From Bolinopsis microptera (Eukaryota; Ctenophora; Tentaculata; Lobata; Bolinopsidae), in assembly GCF_026151205.1 (NCBI RefSeq), contig NC_087073.1, positions 19,124,837 to 19,188,836 on the forward strand: a stretch of DNA of 64,000 bases, written 5' to 3'. Positions within the stretch are counted from its first letter, which is position 1. Each line of letters starts with the position of its first letter. The translations under genes were made by a program, and so were the position numbers. Shown in pieces: positions 1 to 10,872 of this stretch. Under the pieces are notes generated by a model. The model was not told the DNA's origin. It searched no databases and saw only the letters and a list, made by a program, of their open reading frames with translations.

Positions 1-3000
1 ATATCACTGGTCTCGTGTGTGTTTAAATGGAGAGAGCACTGTAATTTGACATACACATTACACATTTACTACACCGGTGTGTGCTTGTGACGCATGTGTA
101 GTGAGTCACGTGACGTATCACTGTGAGATCATATAGGATCGTGAGATCTTTATTACAGTTTAATGTGCTGCTTGGTTTTCTAAATCATTTTAAATTATCT
201 TTAAATTAGTGAGAATTTTTAATAATTATGCAATGAATTGATGTGTTGTATAAACTAACACTACACATTAAAATCTATTCATAGATTAAACGTATTCCAT
301 TTAATAAATGATGAAATAAGTAAATAGGATCCATATGAAATGTGTGTGTTTCTCAAATTGACGCTGTTTCTCAAATTGACGCTGTCCTATGTGCCACACA
401 CATTGCTTTACAATCTCCTGTAATTTCCAGTACACGATTCTGTGATATGTGACGACTATTCTTTCTAACAATGACTGGCACATACTTTACTGGTCTGTAT
501 TATCTTGGTAGACTCTTATCATCTGTTATCATGCACGAGGAATAATTTAACAATTAACATGGCACAATGTTGTGTTTGTGACTGTGAAAATGCTTCTGGC
601 AATCATGGTAGTGGAATATACTGTGAACTTAAGAAATAAAGATATTGCACATGTAACATACATACTACTGCAACTGATTAGATGATAGTGTGAAGGTAAA
701 TTCGCCCATTTGCTCAGTACTCTTTCTGTCAAGCATAAAAAAGGAAGATAAAAAAGCGGAATAATAAAACATAATGTCTTAAAATAATATAATATATACT
801 AATATAAAGATGTGTCCTAAGCTGAAAGATGTGTCCTAAGATGTGTCCTAAGCTGAAATCTACACGGACGAGTTACAAGTTTTAAAGAAATATCAGAAGA
901 TTTACCACAATTCTATTATAAGGGTACATTATAAATTAAAATGCTTTTAACTAGCCTAGAGTGTGGTAATAACAGCTGAGAATGATCATTATACCTCGTC
1001 AGAAATGGTTATATTGGCATGATAAGCGTTGTACAACATGATACACATGATCATGACCCGTGTGTAGCTTCTGCATGTAATGAGCCGCTCTCTTATCTGT
1101 ACTAGTAATTATGTAAGATAGATCCCTGAATGCCAGCTCTGAGATGAATAATATGCAGCCCAATATTATACACATAGTCGAACTGAGGACTTGGAGGATG
1201 CAGTGAAAGAACCCTCATACATAGCGGGTCGGGTTGAGAGGGAGAAAAAGATTGGCCTGTTTAAATAGAGTGGAACTTTTACCCACACGCAACCCATGAA
1301 TTCGTATAAGAATTGGACAAAAGTTTTAGAGGTTACAGATATGGGTCGAACTTAGATTACCTGACAGTTTCGTAAAATTTCGGCCTGCCATTCCCTCTTT
1401 TTGACTATTTTCGTCATAAAATGAGACCACTTTGAGAATTGAGTTAGCTCAAAATTTTGAGGATGCCTTTGATTAGATAATTGTTAAAACTTGTGCATAA
1501 ATTTCAAGTTGATTGTTTAAAGTTTGAAGAGCTGTCGGGAAGGTGATATTATCAGGAGCTAGTCGCCTCATCAGGATGTACCGAGCGTGATAGAAAGATG
1601 ACGATCTGATCATTTAAGTGAATACAATCGTTACTTCCCTGAACTGAACATCAAATACGTGAGTTATTTAAGGGTTGCGTGTGGGTAGTCAATTCTGGGT
1701 CCTTTAGTATCAAGTCGAGATTTGTACTATAATATTAGTATTAAGTAACTGTTGCGAAAGAATCTGAATTTTCTCTGATATCACAAAACCTCAAAACCTG
1801 CTGCTAGAGCTATATATAGAATTATTGTTCAGATTACATCTAAAAACTGTGGGCCGTGCTAAAATCAACTGCACACCTTTCCACCTTACTGATCAAACCA
1901 CATTTTATGAAGCCCTGGAAACACAACATCTTACTAGTACTAGCACAGTCTCAACGTGTAGTTCAACTCTACTTGTAGATCTACTCTACTTGTAGATCTA
2001 CTCTATAGTAGTCTGAAGGACAGTCTCCCTTCATATACTCCCTAGTCAGGGTATATCTAGGGTATATTAAATAAATGTAATAGATTTGTAGTGTTGTAAT
2101 TAGTATATTAAAACACCACACCTCGTCTACGGTCTAATACCCATACTTGCTGATGTCTCACAATCTCCCCACAGCTTCACTCTGGGTGTGGCGTGTGCCA
2201 AAGTGGGAGAGAAAATTACTGATTCTGTGAAGTCAGATGAAAAACCTTATAAAGACTGAGATTGATGTGGAATGTGGATATTAGTTGAAAGATAGATGAG
2301 CCGGCACACCTTCGTGACACTGGTCAGACTTGAACAGTTGCAGTGGGCAATCAGCACGGATGTTGACTATTGACTATTGAGTATTGAAGCTGTAATTTTG
2401 CGAACCCTTACTGGGTTAATAAAACAGAATAGCCGTGATGGACCAGGAGTAATGGGGTATTCTGAGATCTGTAATACCAACTCAACTTGCACCACTTTTG
2501 GGCAATAAAATTGCTATTAGGCGAATATCTTCTCAATGATGCAGATAGTGGTCTTATTGACAATTAATACTATACTGTACTGTTACGGAGTTAGACTTTA
2601 CCTTTGTTGACATTCCCATTTCCCATTATTAAACTTTAAACTTATGATATTGTGATCTCAGTGAGGCAGATCTAGAACTGAATATGGTTCCCAACAACTC
2701 CAATGATGTATTACATATTAAATGGATTAGAATATCCCAATTTAACCGCACAGTAAGCAATAAAGAACGGCAGCTGTCGTCCACAATAGTCTACCGAGTC
2801 ACATTATACATTTAGTAGATTGGAGCCATTTGTATTGGTTCGCCAATATGTGGACAATTTGACACATTGTACAAGTGACAAGAGTGGCGTACGTTTTTGA
2901 ACTGTAGAAGAATACATAACTCACATTTTATTGTTATAATAATATAGGAAATACATATTACACGAGACTGAACCTCACACAGACCATATCCCGTACGGGT

Positions 3001-3854
3001 AGACAAGTACACGGCTTACAAAGCAGTTACTACCAACCAACCATAGCGCCATCTACCCAAACGGTAAATTAATCTTCATTAACCTTTCTTAAGACATTTA
3101 CCTCACTGATGCATCCAATAAGCCAATAAGGTAACATGATGTTAAACTTGCTAAGTTTAACCAATTACCTCTTATCTGACAGACTTGGGCAACAAGGACC
3201 AACCAGAAGTGTGTAAAACTTACACGGAACCTGAAGATATTATCAACCTTACTCCTCCCTCTTACAATATATCATTACAGCTCTATCTACCATACTGATA
3301 GTGGACACTACAAGGTGGTTACTGGTTATCAGTTACACTTATGTAATATAATATGTACTTCAAAATATCAATCATCCTCCACAGTGTATCATTTATCAAT
3401 AGAAGCCTGTTTATTACACTGATGAGGGTTATATAAAGTACCACTTTACATGGTCATTAGTAAAGTGGTACTACCACTGGTGGAGTGCAAGTGGTAGGAT
3501 AATTTACTAAACACCTGTGTATCTCGAGACTAACTCTACAACTCGTGTACTGATAGGGTAATTACATTCCACATTCAGATCACCGCGCAAAATTTAAAGG
3601 ACCTTTTTCACATATTCTGTACACGAGATAAAATGCCTAAAAGTGGCAGAAACGCAGTTTTTTAGCACAATTCAATTACAGTGCAGCGCAGTAACCTTGA
3701 ATTTTAATTGGTTTTATCTAAAACATACTTTAGTAGATAAGAATTTAACATCGCTGGAAACTGCTAAACCGGCAACAGACAGAATGTTCTATTGTCTGTA
3801 AATGAGAAGACTTTAATCGAGATAATGATATTCACAGTTATAAATGGTACTCAC
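1..3854. other. Left flank / presumed glypican intron, no gene seen
   Basis: I find no convincing exon on either strand. The next glypican exon, expected to carry the cysteines that follow the CxxC of exon 5, was not recognised, so it lies outside the window or is too divergent to see. Small features only: two near-identical 20-bp direct repeats around 1963-2010 and a short duplication of a gatgtgtcctaag motif near 810-855. Confidence 0.5.
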
Positions 3855-6800
3855 ATCGGTAGAGTCCCGACACTCGCTGCATTTCTGAGACTTGACCAGT
3901 TGTTCGATACAACTCTGTGATACTGCCTGGTTCTTCATCTCGGTCAGAACCTCTATTCCAACAGGGATAGACTGAAATGAAACAAGATTTAATAGTTAAT
4001 AGTTAATAGTACTATGTTTACAGTATGCACTGAAGGGGTATCCTAGGAAGTTTCTTGAACTTTTAACAGGTACCCCTCCTCATTTAACCCTCATTTTATT
4101 AATTTAATTAGTTTTAATGGTTAAATAATATTTAATGGTTGGGCGCATCAGGAGAGTTAGCTGAAAATACAGCAATTTTTGAGTGCTAAGATAAGATGCA
4201 GTCCAAGCTGGAACCAGTCCAACTGTAAATCAGTTTTTAAATACCTGTCAAATTCCGACATAAGAATGTTGCAGGAGTTTCGGGTCTATTTCTAGCTACA
4301 TTAGAACGTTAAACTAGCACATGGTTCCAAAATACCAGAAATACCACCACGAGCTGCATGTTCATTGTGAATCACCCTGGGGCCTTGGCAACGATCCAAA
4401 TACCACAACAGTAAACCTCCCACAGTTCACATAGAGCCACCAAAGCTGCTGTGTTTGGCCACCCAGGACGATTGGACATATTACACCCTTATATTCACCA
4501 AACTTAACGTACACCTAATCCTGTTGTACACAGAAGATGAAATTAAATCGCTGACTCATTCAGAACGTGAGTCAACAACAAAGATATACAGTAATATAAT
4601 CCATCGTTCCTTCACTAGATCAGCCATTACTATACCAAAACACCGATAGTAGATCATAGTGAGCCAGTGACGTGCGTTAGCTCAACTGTCCAGTAGTCTT
4701 TGCTAGAGCTTCACGCAGCAGTACACTCCACAACCACGGCAAGAAGAATCGCGTGATAATGGTCTCTGCTCAGCAGTGCAATTTGAATATTCGTCAGCAG
4801 TACGGACATATCATTGAGCACGTGTCACTGTACTAATCCTTTGTACTTATTCTTTGAACTACAATTAAACCCGCCTACCACTACGAGTACACTGTCTGTA
4901 CTTTGTTGTAAATAATATCATGATATATAATTGACACACAAATTAAAACAGTGTACATGATTATAGCTTGATAATCAATACATTACACTACATCTGATAT
5001 TTGAGCCACTCTTAAATTTACCGTCAAATGTTTTTAATCCACAGTGCTCTATGTTAACGGCGGTGCTTGTAAATGGTATAAAAGATGTGCTGGTATAAAA
5101 CACTGAACAACAGCGTTCAGATCATCAATCAAGCTACTCTGGAGTCTGGCTCTGTGTACAAAACATTAATGCTCTAACCGTAAGGTGAGGCACTAGGCGG
5201 CAATGGTTTGAAAATATTGTTGCTGTGGTTGAATGTTATAGCAACAATACCAATCACAAATATGCCTGAATCTTATAAAATTACGTTGTGTTTCGAGACA
5301 TCCTTACGGTTTCACTTTGACGGCGACTTATTAGATTAAAAGAGTCTGAAAGCTTTTTTAAAGTTCAGCACTTAAATCGATGTTTTGAATCGAATTTTAT
5401 AATTGAGACTGAATTGAATGGATACATCAATTATAAGCCATTCTTGTGGACACACTGCACTGTACCTGTGACGCACCTATTACAAAGGAGTAATTTGTAA
5501 CTTATAACTTATACACACTACGAACGCAAGTGAGCTACCCTGGCCTGGTATATCGTCACTATCCTGTATACCATCGCTCGATCATTCAAGCATTGAAAAA
5601 AATCCACAACCGAAAGTTATCAGGCCCATGAAATATCCAACAATAGTTCTCCCAATAGCGAATCCAGGAAGAGGTATTCAATACGTCTACTATTGTATCT
5701 ACTATCTAGGGGTCCTCTGGATCTTCTTTTGAAGGTTAATTATACCTTATTGTTAAGATTAAACTGGAAATAAACAAAGTACTTACCTTGTATAACAACC
5801 TTGCGATCTTCAGAGCATCTATCTGCATGGCAGCAAGAGGGTGTAGAAAATCTCGCATCTCCGCTATACAGTTTGTGCTATTCTGAAAAATGTTAGGTGT
5901 TAACTTGAAGGAGGGATTATTAGAATCTCGAAAATGTGAGGCTCAGAAAAACAGGACAATTCCTTGGCGTACATAAATATGTATAACATCGGACCCATGT
6001 CAATGTATTAGTCCAAAGTCAGTGGTGCTAAATTTAAAATGGAGTAGATTGGATAAGAGAGGGAGCCATTGCCAAGTTTCTAAAAAATTGAGACAACTTA
6101 GTTCCCTTTCTCATTTGGCTGGACGACCTACTTAACCACCATATTGACTAGCTAGTCCAGTAATTTTCACTAACACCAGGTTGAATATTTGATCAACAAA
6201 AATGTCTGGGATATAGTAATAGTAATAGTTCTATGTTTACAGTATGTACTGAAGGGGTATGCTAGGAAGTTTCCTGAACTTTTAACAGGTACCCCTCCTC
6301 ATTTAACCCTCAATCAAGTTTCCTATCATTCGGCTGAGTCGACCGAGGAGATTGAATAGATCCAATGGATCCTTAGCTACTCCCTAGACTAGGAGACACT
6401 GGGATTCGAACCCTGGAGGCTGGATATCACAATAGGTTAAATCTAGATTTCGTGAATCACCCCACTTTACTTAGCAAACAGCTCGCACTAAGAAACAGTG
6501 TTTGGCAAGGTGACGTCAGCTACCTAAATTGATTATAAGTTGCCAACGAAAGACCCATCACGTGTCCCTATAATACATATTTCACATACCAGGAGTTTGT
6601 TGACTCCATGAGATTGGGCGATATCCAGCAGAGTAAACACGGGATACTGCATAACGTCAATAGTCTGGATCTTGTACTTTGACATCTCCATAAAGGTAGC
6701 TACAAGTTTCCCGGTTCGCTGATTGTAACGAGATGCCATCGTGAGCACTTGGGTCATGTAGTCAACTGAGAGTTTGTTTATATTGAATTGAGATAAAATA

Positions 6801-7476
6801 ACTAGTTTCCCAATTTATAAAAAGGGGCAAAATCAAACTTATTGTCCTCTCATCCAATCAGTAAGTAAATGACAATATTTGGGGTATTTATCGAACCAAA
6901 AAAGGACTTGGAACTGTTAATACGTCTATAGACGCACTAGAGTACTGAACAAACCTAGGTGGTCACGTCCATTGGTCAGCCTCCTAACATAAGGATCCTT
7001 CATGAAGCTGATCCTGGGGACTATGATAGCCGTATCATTGTAGAAATTCTCCTCAATTTCTCTTGTGCAACACGTGGTCCCAGATCCACAATATTCTAAC
7101 GGTTCCTCTGCAGATAAAGTTTCATTATAAGGTTGGTCATTGTCAAAGTTACATTACAATACAAAGAAGTACACAATTCAGCACTTTTTTGTTGCTAATT
7201 GGGTGCCACAGTTTTAGGTTATAAGTTGCAGTGCCAAGGGATACCCAATGTAAATATTTGAATATTTGATAATCATGCAAAAATTATTATTTATCGTAAA
7301 TAAGAGATCTACTTACCAGGCTCTTTGGAAAACATCTGGTCGTATGTCCCTGATTTACGGGACATGTATCGAGCTATAGCATTGCATGAGTCCTCTACAT
7401 GTTCATAGTCCTCAAAACATTGTGCAACTCCAACCAGCAGAGACAACAAACACAACACTTTCATTTCTCTCACCAT
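3855..7476 (-). CDS. Glypican (heparan sulfate proteoglycan core protein), five 5' exons, 3' partial
   Basis: Exons on the minus strand: 7317-7476, 6955-7107, 6590-6765, 5787-5882 and 3855-3971, all with GT-AG borders and compatible phases (1, 1, 0, 0), giving 234 residues. Seen: a hydrophobic signal peptide (about residues 1-20, MKVLCLLSLLVG core), then the glypican N-lobe signature CGSGTTCCT (C60, C66, C67), followed by an ENF-YNDT segment with an N-glycosylation site. Exon 5 has QSC then KSQKCSECRD (C216, C226, C229), matching the glypican pattern C-x5-10-C-x2-C before the next conserved cysteine. Known for the family: a GPI-anchored cell-surface proteoglycan that modulates Wnt, Hedgehog, FGF and BMP ligands. 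The C-terminal half, the glycosaminoglycan attachment sites and the GPI signal are not in the window. An in-frame second ATG (residue 5) could equally start translation. Introns contain SINE copies. Family assignment is firm; which glypican subfamily is not decided. Confidence 0.85.
3991..4093 (-). repeat. SINE copy A (5'-truncated) in glypican intron 4
   Basis: About 100 bp nearly identical to the 3' half of the SINE at 6213-6430: shared blocks include ctatgtttacagtatg and aacaggtacccctcctcat. Read on the minus strand it ends in a simple tail of repeated ACTATTA units, as expected for the 3' end of a retroposed SINE. The head with the promoter box is missing. Confidence 0.7.
6213..6430 (-). 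repeat. tRNA-derived SINE, fullest copy (B), in glypican intron 3
   Basis: On the minus strand a perfect RNA polymerase III B box, GGTTCGAATCC, lies at 6402-6412, with the body downstream and a (TATTAC)-type tail at the low-coordinate end. The body matches copy A and, more weakly, copy C at 8800-8960. I could not find a good A box, so the tRNA head is partial or decayed. The family is present three times within 5 kb, always in the same orientation. Confidence 0.65.
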
Positions 7477-8018
7477 GTAGAGCTAGAGATGATAAGGGAG
7501 TTATATAAAGTCTTAAAGACAAAATATGTATTTTCCATATTGTATATTGTCATTAAGGTAATATACATTGTTGTATTAGTGGAAAAACTGTAATATAAAG
7601 TTCAACTGAATTGGTAGGGCTAGGCAAGCAGCAAGTTTAACTTGGTTAGATATATGACGAGGAAAACAATAGGATATTCATGGATTAATAAAAGATAAAT
7701 AATAAGATTAAAATGTAAATAGAAATAATGTAATTCAATTTGAAACAGGTCCAAGCAAGTCTGAAAAATTTGTTTAAAAATGTCTGGAAATAAAAATCGG
7801 AAATTTCAGAGCACCAAAACTTTCTCCTCTGAAAAGATTAAATCACTTAAACTTGTTACATCTGACAAGTTTTTGGACATCTCAATTGCGAAGGTAATCG
7901 TTATGCTCACACCGTACCAGTTCAGTGTCAAGATCTTCATGACAAATAGACTTTAAACTTTAAAACAAGCTGATGTGCTTAACATTCAATATAAAGCATG
8001 TAGCCCTCTTTGCTACAG

Positions 8019-8751
8019 TCATTTCTTAGCTTTCTTCACATCTTTTTTGAGAAGATTAAGACGGTTTGACTTGGCTGAACTTAAAGAATTTGTGAACAGC
8101 GGACTCATTATCACTCCTTTCTTAGCCTGAAAATGGAACCAATGATAATTTATTTAAGGAATAGGAGCATTTCACATGGCATAGTAGCAATATCCATAGC
8201 ATTAGTATATAAGGCGAATCTGGTTAGAATCTGGTCCATTGACCAAAATGCCTGTTTTGAGTAAACATTACTATGTGCATGGTACACCATGCAAACCATT
8301 CTCTAACCTTGGAGGGAAAAGATTCTTCATCTCCATCATCACGTAACCTTTTGTTCAAAAGCTTGGGTTCTGCCCTCACATCCTTTTGTAACTTTGATAC
8401 CTGATATTTCGATTTCAGGCAGGGAACCAAACTCGTCATTCATCATTCATCAAAAATTTTACACTTATCAGACTGTTGTATTGTGGCCATTTCACAGAAC
8501 AAACTGGATTTGAGGCGACACATCTGATTCTGCATAAATCTACTTTCACTCAGAAAGAAAATGCTAAAAACAGTCATAATAAAATGTTTACCAGACTAGA
8601 CAAGTCTCCAGACTCAGAAATTGTAACACCAGCCCACTCTGAACTAGCAATGATCTCCTCACACAAGGTAACCAGCTTGTTTGTTGATGTTGGATCACTG
8701 CTGTGTAAATATGCCAACCCTTGCAAGTAAATACTATCAAGATCTCCCATT
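8019..8751 (-). CDS. Unrecognised 119-aa basic-tailed protein, three exons
   Basis: Exons 8592-8750 (from the ATG), 8308-8400 and 8019-8126 (with stop) all join in phase 0 with good GT-AG borders. A further acceptor AG lies one base before the coding exon, at 8752-8753, so a 5' untranslated exon is likely upstream. The product starts MGDLDSIYLQGLAYLHSSD. Residues 1-53 look helical, the middle is charged with a short basic KRLR stretch, and the tail is lysine-rich and ends KKDVKKAKK. No signal peptide or membrane segment is visible. The basic stretches suggest a nuclear or nucleic-acid-associated protein, but that is inference. I do not recognise the family. Three clean phase-0 junctions in a row make a chance ORF unlikely. 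It is transcribed toward the glypican start, whose first exon begins about 540 bp further on. Confidence 0.6.
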
Positions 8752-8799
8752 CTAATGGAAAATATTTAAGTTAAAATCGGATTGTGGTGTCGACACTTG

Positions 8800-8960
8800 A
8801 AAGTCACTAGACACTGAAGGATAACCTGAAGGGTAACCTTAAAAGATTCTAGATCTTTTGACAAGCTCCCTCCACATTTAACTCTCAATCACAGATTTCT
8901 CAATCAATAGGCTGAGTCGTTAGCAGGAGATTGCAGAGAATTCTTTCGCACAACCTTAGG
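8800..8960 (-). repeat. Diverged SINE copy C
   Basis: Matches copy B through cactgaagg, the acaagctccctccacatttaac block and ggctgagtcg...aggagattg. It lies just upstream of the 119-aa gene and is more diverged than copies A and B, so it is probably older. Confidence 0.5.
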
Positions 8961-9287
8961 ATTGATGGTGCAAACAGGTCTGGAACATGCAACATTCCGA
9001 TAACAAGTTCCTTCAAGCTACCAACACACCACAAAAATGGTGAAAGGCACAGTTAAGGTTTTGAATCCTTTTACAGCTTATGTTTTGCTCAATTAAATCG
9101 ATGTAGGTTAGATGTTGTAAGTCATGTTAAATATCAAATCAAAGATAGTTACATAAACATCATCGCCGCGTCTAAAAACAGTCGTCCTAAATTCTATGTA
9201 ACGGAAATTCAGAATATAACGGAAATTTTGAAACAAGATGCAAAATTGAAAACCTCGGCATTCGTTTACAAAATTTTTTCTTATAAA

Positions 9288-9330
9288 GTATTCAAACAAT
9301 ATACACATCATATCACAATGACCATATATG
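9288..9330. repeat. LINE 3'-end fragment
   Basis: The block attcaaacaatatacacat followed by catatcacaatgacc is about 90% identical to the end of the LINE insert at 30990-31030. It marks another 3' end of the same LINE family, here apparently only tens of bases long. Confidence 0.45.
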
Positions 9331-9412
9331 AAATAATTTTAAAAAAATCACATCAACATAAAATGAAAATCACCCTTGGGCTTGTGACTCCAAGTTCCGA
9401 TCTAGACTAACT

Positions 9413-9513
9413 TTGTATCACGTTGTGACCCCCACGGTCGTTTCACTTTATCGTTCTTACGATACAGATGAAGCCGCGCACTCGTGCGCGGCGGGTCATA
9501 CAACGTATGACAA
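9413..9513 (+). mobile_element. GC-rich hairpin MITE, family M, copy 1
   Basis: Begins TTGTATCACG and ends CGTATGACAA, the terminal pair shared by all M copies. It contains the ccgcgcac/gtgcgcgg stem and the gtcatac/gtatgac stem. It is followed directly by a second partial M start (ttgtatcacgtggtgac, from 9516). No clean target duplication is visible at this copy. Confidence 0.6.
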
Positions 9514-9545
9514 GATTGTATCACGTGGTGACTCCCTAAAGTTTC

Positions 9546-9636
9546 TTTACTGGGCCGCGCTCAGCCTGTCATTCCGCCTAATCTCTATCTCTATTATCTT
9601 TATGGACATAATAGCCTGAGGTCCCCAGGTAAGAGT
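9546..9636 (+). mobile_element. GC-rich miniature element, family P, copy 1
   Basis: Runs from TTTACTGGGCCGCGCTCAG to CTGAGGTCCCCAGGTAAG. The same ends recur at 10323-10415. The flanks aaagtttct and agagtttct agree at 8 of 9 bases, consistent with a 9-bp target duplication. Internally it is a (tctcta)-like AT-rich spacer. Confidence 0.5.
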
Positions 9637-9640
9637 TTCT

Positions 9641-9701
9641 ACGATACAGGGGAGCCGCGCACTCGCCACTCGTGCGTGGCGGGTCATACAACGTATGACA
9701 A
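9641..9701 (+). mobile_element. Family M, copy 2 (end fragment)
   Basis: Only the right half of an M element remains, from acgatacagg to cgtatgacaa. The main stem is duplicated internally (actcgcc then actcgtg), apparently a small local slippage. Confidence 0.5.
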
Positions 9702-9920
9702 TGACAAGACTATCTATTATATTTCTTTCTCCATTCTCGCACCTCTAGTCTGTCTCTAACAAAATTTCACTTGGTGTTAAAGGCTTGTCATGTACTGACG
9801 GCATTATATTGGCCAAAGACAACGAATTAATGATTCGCTGTGATTATGGATTAGCTATTTTAAAAACCACAACAATATTATTAGACACATAACATGCAAG
9901 TGCTACGAAGTAGCGCGCGC

Positions 9921-10027
9921 TTGTCATACGTTGTATTACCCGCCGCGCACGAAGTGCGCGGCTCCCCTGTATCGTCGAAGACGATACACTATAGTGAAGC
10001 GACAGTGGGGGTCACCACGTGATACAA
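9921..10027 (-). mobile_element. Family M, copy 3, with 8-bp target duplication and visible empty site
   Basis: A 107-bp element, TTGTCATACG...CGTGATACAA, flanked on both sides by gcgcgcgc. The unoccupied site is present elsewhere in the window: 14520-14575 reads ctacgaagtagcgcgcgc then gggccagatcattaac without the element, whereas here the same sequence is split by it. Internal hairpins: ccgcgcac-GAA-gtgcgcgg, gtatcgtc-GAA-gacgatac and the palindrome cactatagtg. No coding capacity. An 8-bp duplication fits hAT-type transposition in trans, but the superfamily is inferred. Confidence 0.75.
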
Positions 10028-10104
10028 GCGCGCGCAGGGCCAGCTCATTAACAATGGTCAAGAAATGGCCCGAGGCAGGAGGCGAGTAAAGTGCTATGAT
10101 CGAA

Positions 10105-10205
10105 GTTGTAGCGCGATGCACTACTGGGCCGCGCCGCGCATCCAATAATGAGCTTCTCGCAACCAGATCGGCGAGATGCGAAGGATTGACATCGTGAATC
10201 AACGA
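10105..10205 (-). repeat. GC-rich repeat, family Q, copy 1
   Basis: Read in reverse: gatgtcaatcc ... gcatctcgccgatc ... gagaagc ... gcgcggcgcggcccagtag ... gctacaa. It shares block order with copies at 11545-11668, 32872-32990, 33538-33720 and 34227-34353. No target duplication was established for Q. Confidence 0.5.
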
Positions 10206-10322
10206 TCGAAGTAGCGCGCGCTTGGCTAGTCCATTAACAATGACAAAATACCTTCGAACGTTCATAATTATATTCGCGTCCACGTTTATTTAATCTCTGA
10301 TCAAATAAGATCCGATAAGGTA

Positions 10323-10415
10323 TTTACTGGGCCGCGCTCAGCCTGTCATTCTGCCTTATCTCTATTCATTTGTTTATGAATACATGATAGCCTGAGGTCC
10401 CCAGGTGAATAACAA
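10323..10415 (+). mobile_element. Family P, copy 2, with 9-bp direct repeat
   Basis: Shares the ends actgggccgcgctcagcctg and cctgaggtccccaggtgaa with copy 1. The 9-mer ataaggtat occurs immediately before (10314-10322) and after (10416-10424) and reads as a target-site duplication. Confidence 0.5.
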
Positions 10416-10508
10416 ATAAGGTATGTGCAAATATTTGTTTAATATCTAGGAACCCATGGTTAACAAATAAGTGTAAAAAACACTGATAATATAATTGTAG
10501 GTTTATAC

Positions 10509-10723
10509 TTGCTCTATCCAGAGCCCTTGCGCTTGTTGTCATACGTTGTATGACCCGCCGCGCACGAAGTGCGCGGCTCCCCATGTAGCGTCACTATAGT
10601 GAAGCGACCGTGGGGGTCACCGCGTGATACAATGCGCTTGCAGTAGCGTGCGCCCGCCTCACGGCGGGCGCGCTTGTGAAACAAGCGCACCCGTAGTGGC
10701 GCGAAAGCACATGGTTAGGTGAA
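10509..10723 (+). mobile_element. GC-rich miniature element, family N, copy 2, carrying M copy 4
   Basis: Ends TTGCTCTATCC and GGTTAGGTGAA form an imperfect inverted pair. The element is flanked by a perfect 9-bp duplication ggtttatac (10500-10508 and 10724-10732). An M element (10536-10632) with its own 8-bp duplication tgcgcttg sits inside; without it the sequence reads like N copy 3 (agagcccttgcgcttgcagt). The order of events is therefore N first, M later. Confidence 0.7.
10536..10632 (-). mobile_element. Family M, copy 4, inserted in family N
   Basis: A 97-bp element, TTGTCATACG...CGTGATACAA, flanked by TGCGCTTG on both sides. The uninterrupted host sequence is visible at 10791-10815. 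It keeps the gtcatac-GTT-gtatgac and ccgcgcac-GAA-gtgcgcgg stems but lacks the second GAA-capped stem. Confidence 0.75.
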
Positions 10724-10782
10724 GGTTTATACTCTACCAAGACGCGCGCGCCGAGTTGGATTAAACGACAGTCAATATATAC

Positions 10783-10846
10783 TTGCTTTATCTAGAGCCC
10801 TTGCGCTTGCAGTGGCGCGAAAGCACATGGTTATGTCATATGTGAA
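10783..10846 (+). mobile_element. Family N, copy 3 (64 bp)
   Basis: Starts ttgctttatctagagccc and ends cacatggttatgtcatatgtgaa. The flanks aatatatac (10774-10782) and aatatatat (10847-10855) match at 8 of 9 bases. It includes the gcagtggcgcgaaagcacatg core of the family. Confidence 0.6.
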
Positions 10847-10872
10847 AATATATATTGTCACCAAGATGTAAC

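Noticed and set aside
6402-6430. tRNA gene suggested by GGTTCGAATCC
   Set aside because: No A box, cloverleaf or acceptor stem upstream; the sequence continues into a dispersed repeat with copies at 4.0 and 8.9 kb, so it is a SINE head.
8476-8730. 84-codon plus-strand ORF
   Set aside because: Antisense to the first coding exon of the 119-aa gene, whose splice sites and phases are consistent.
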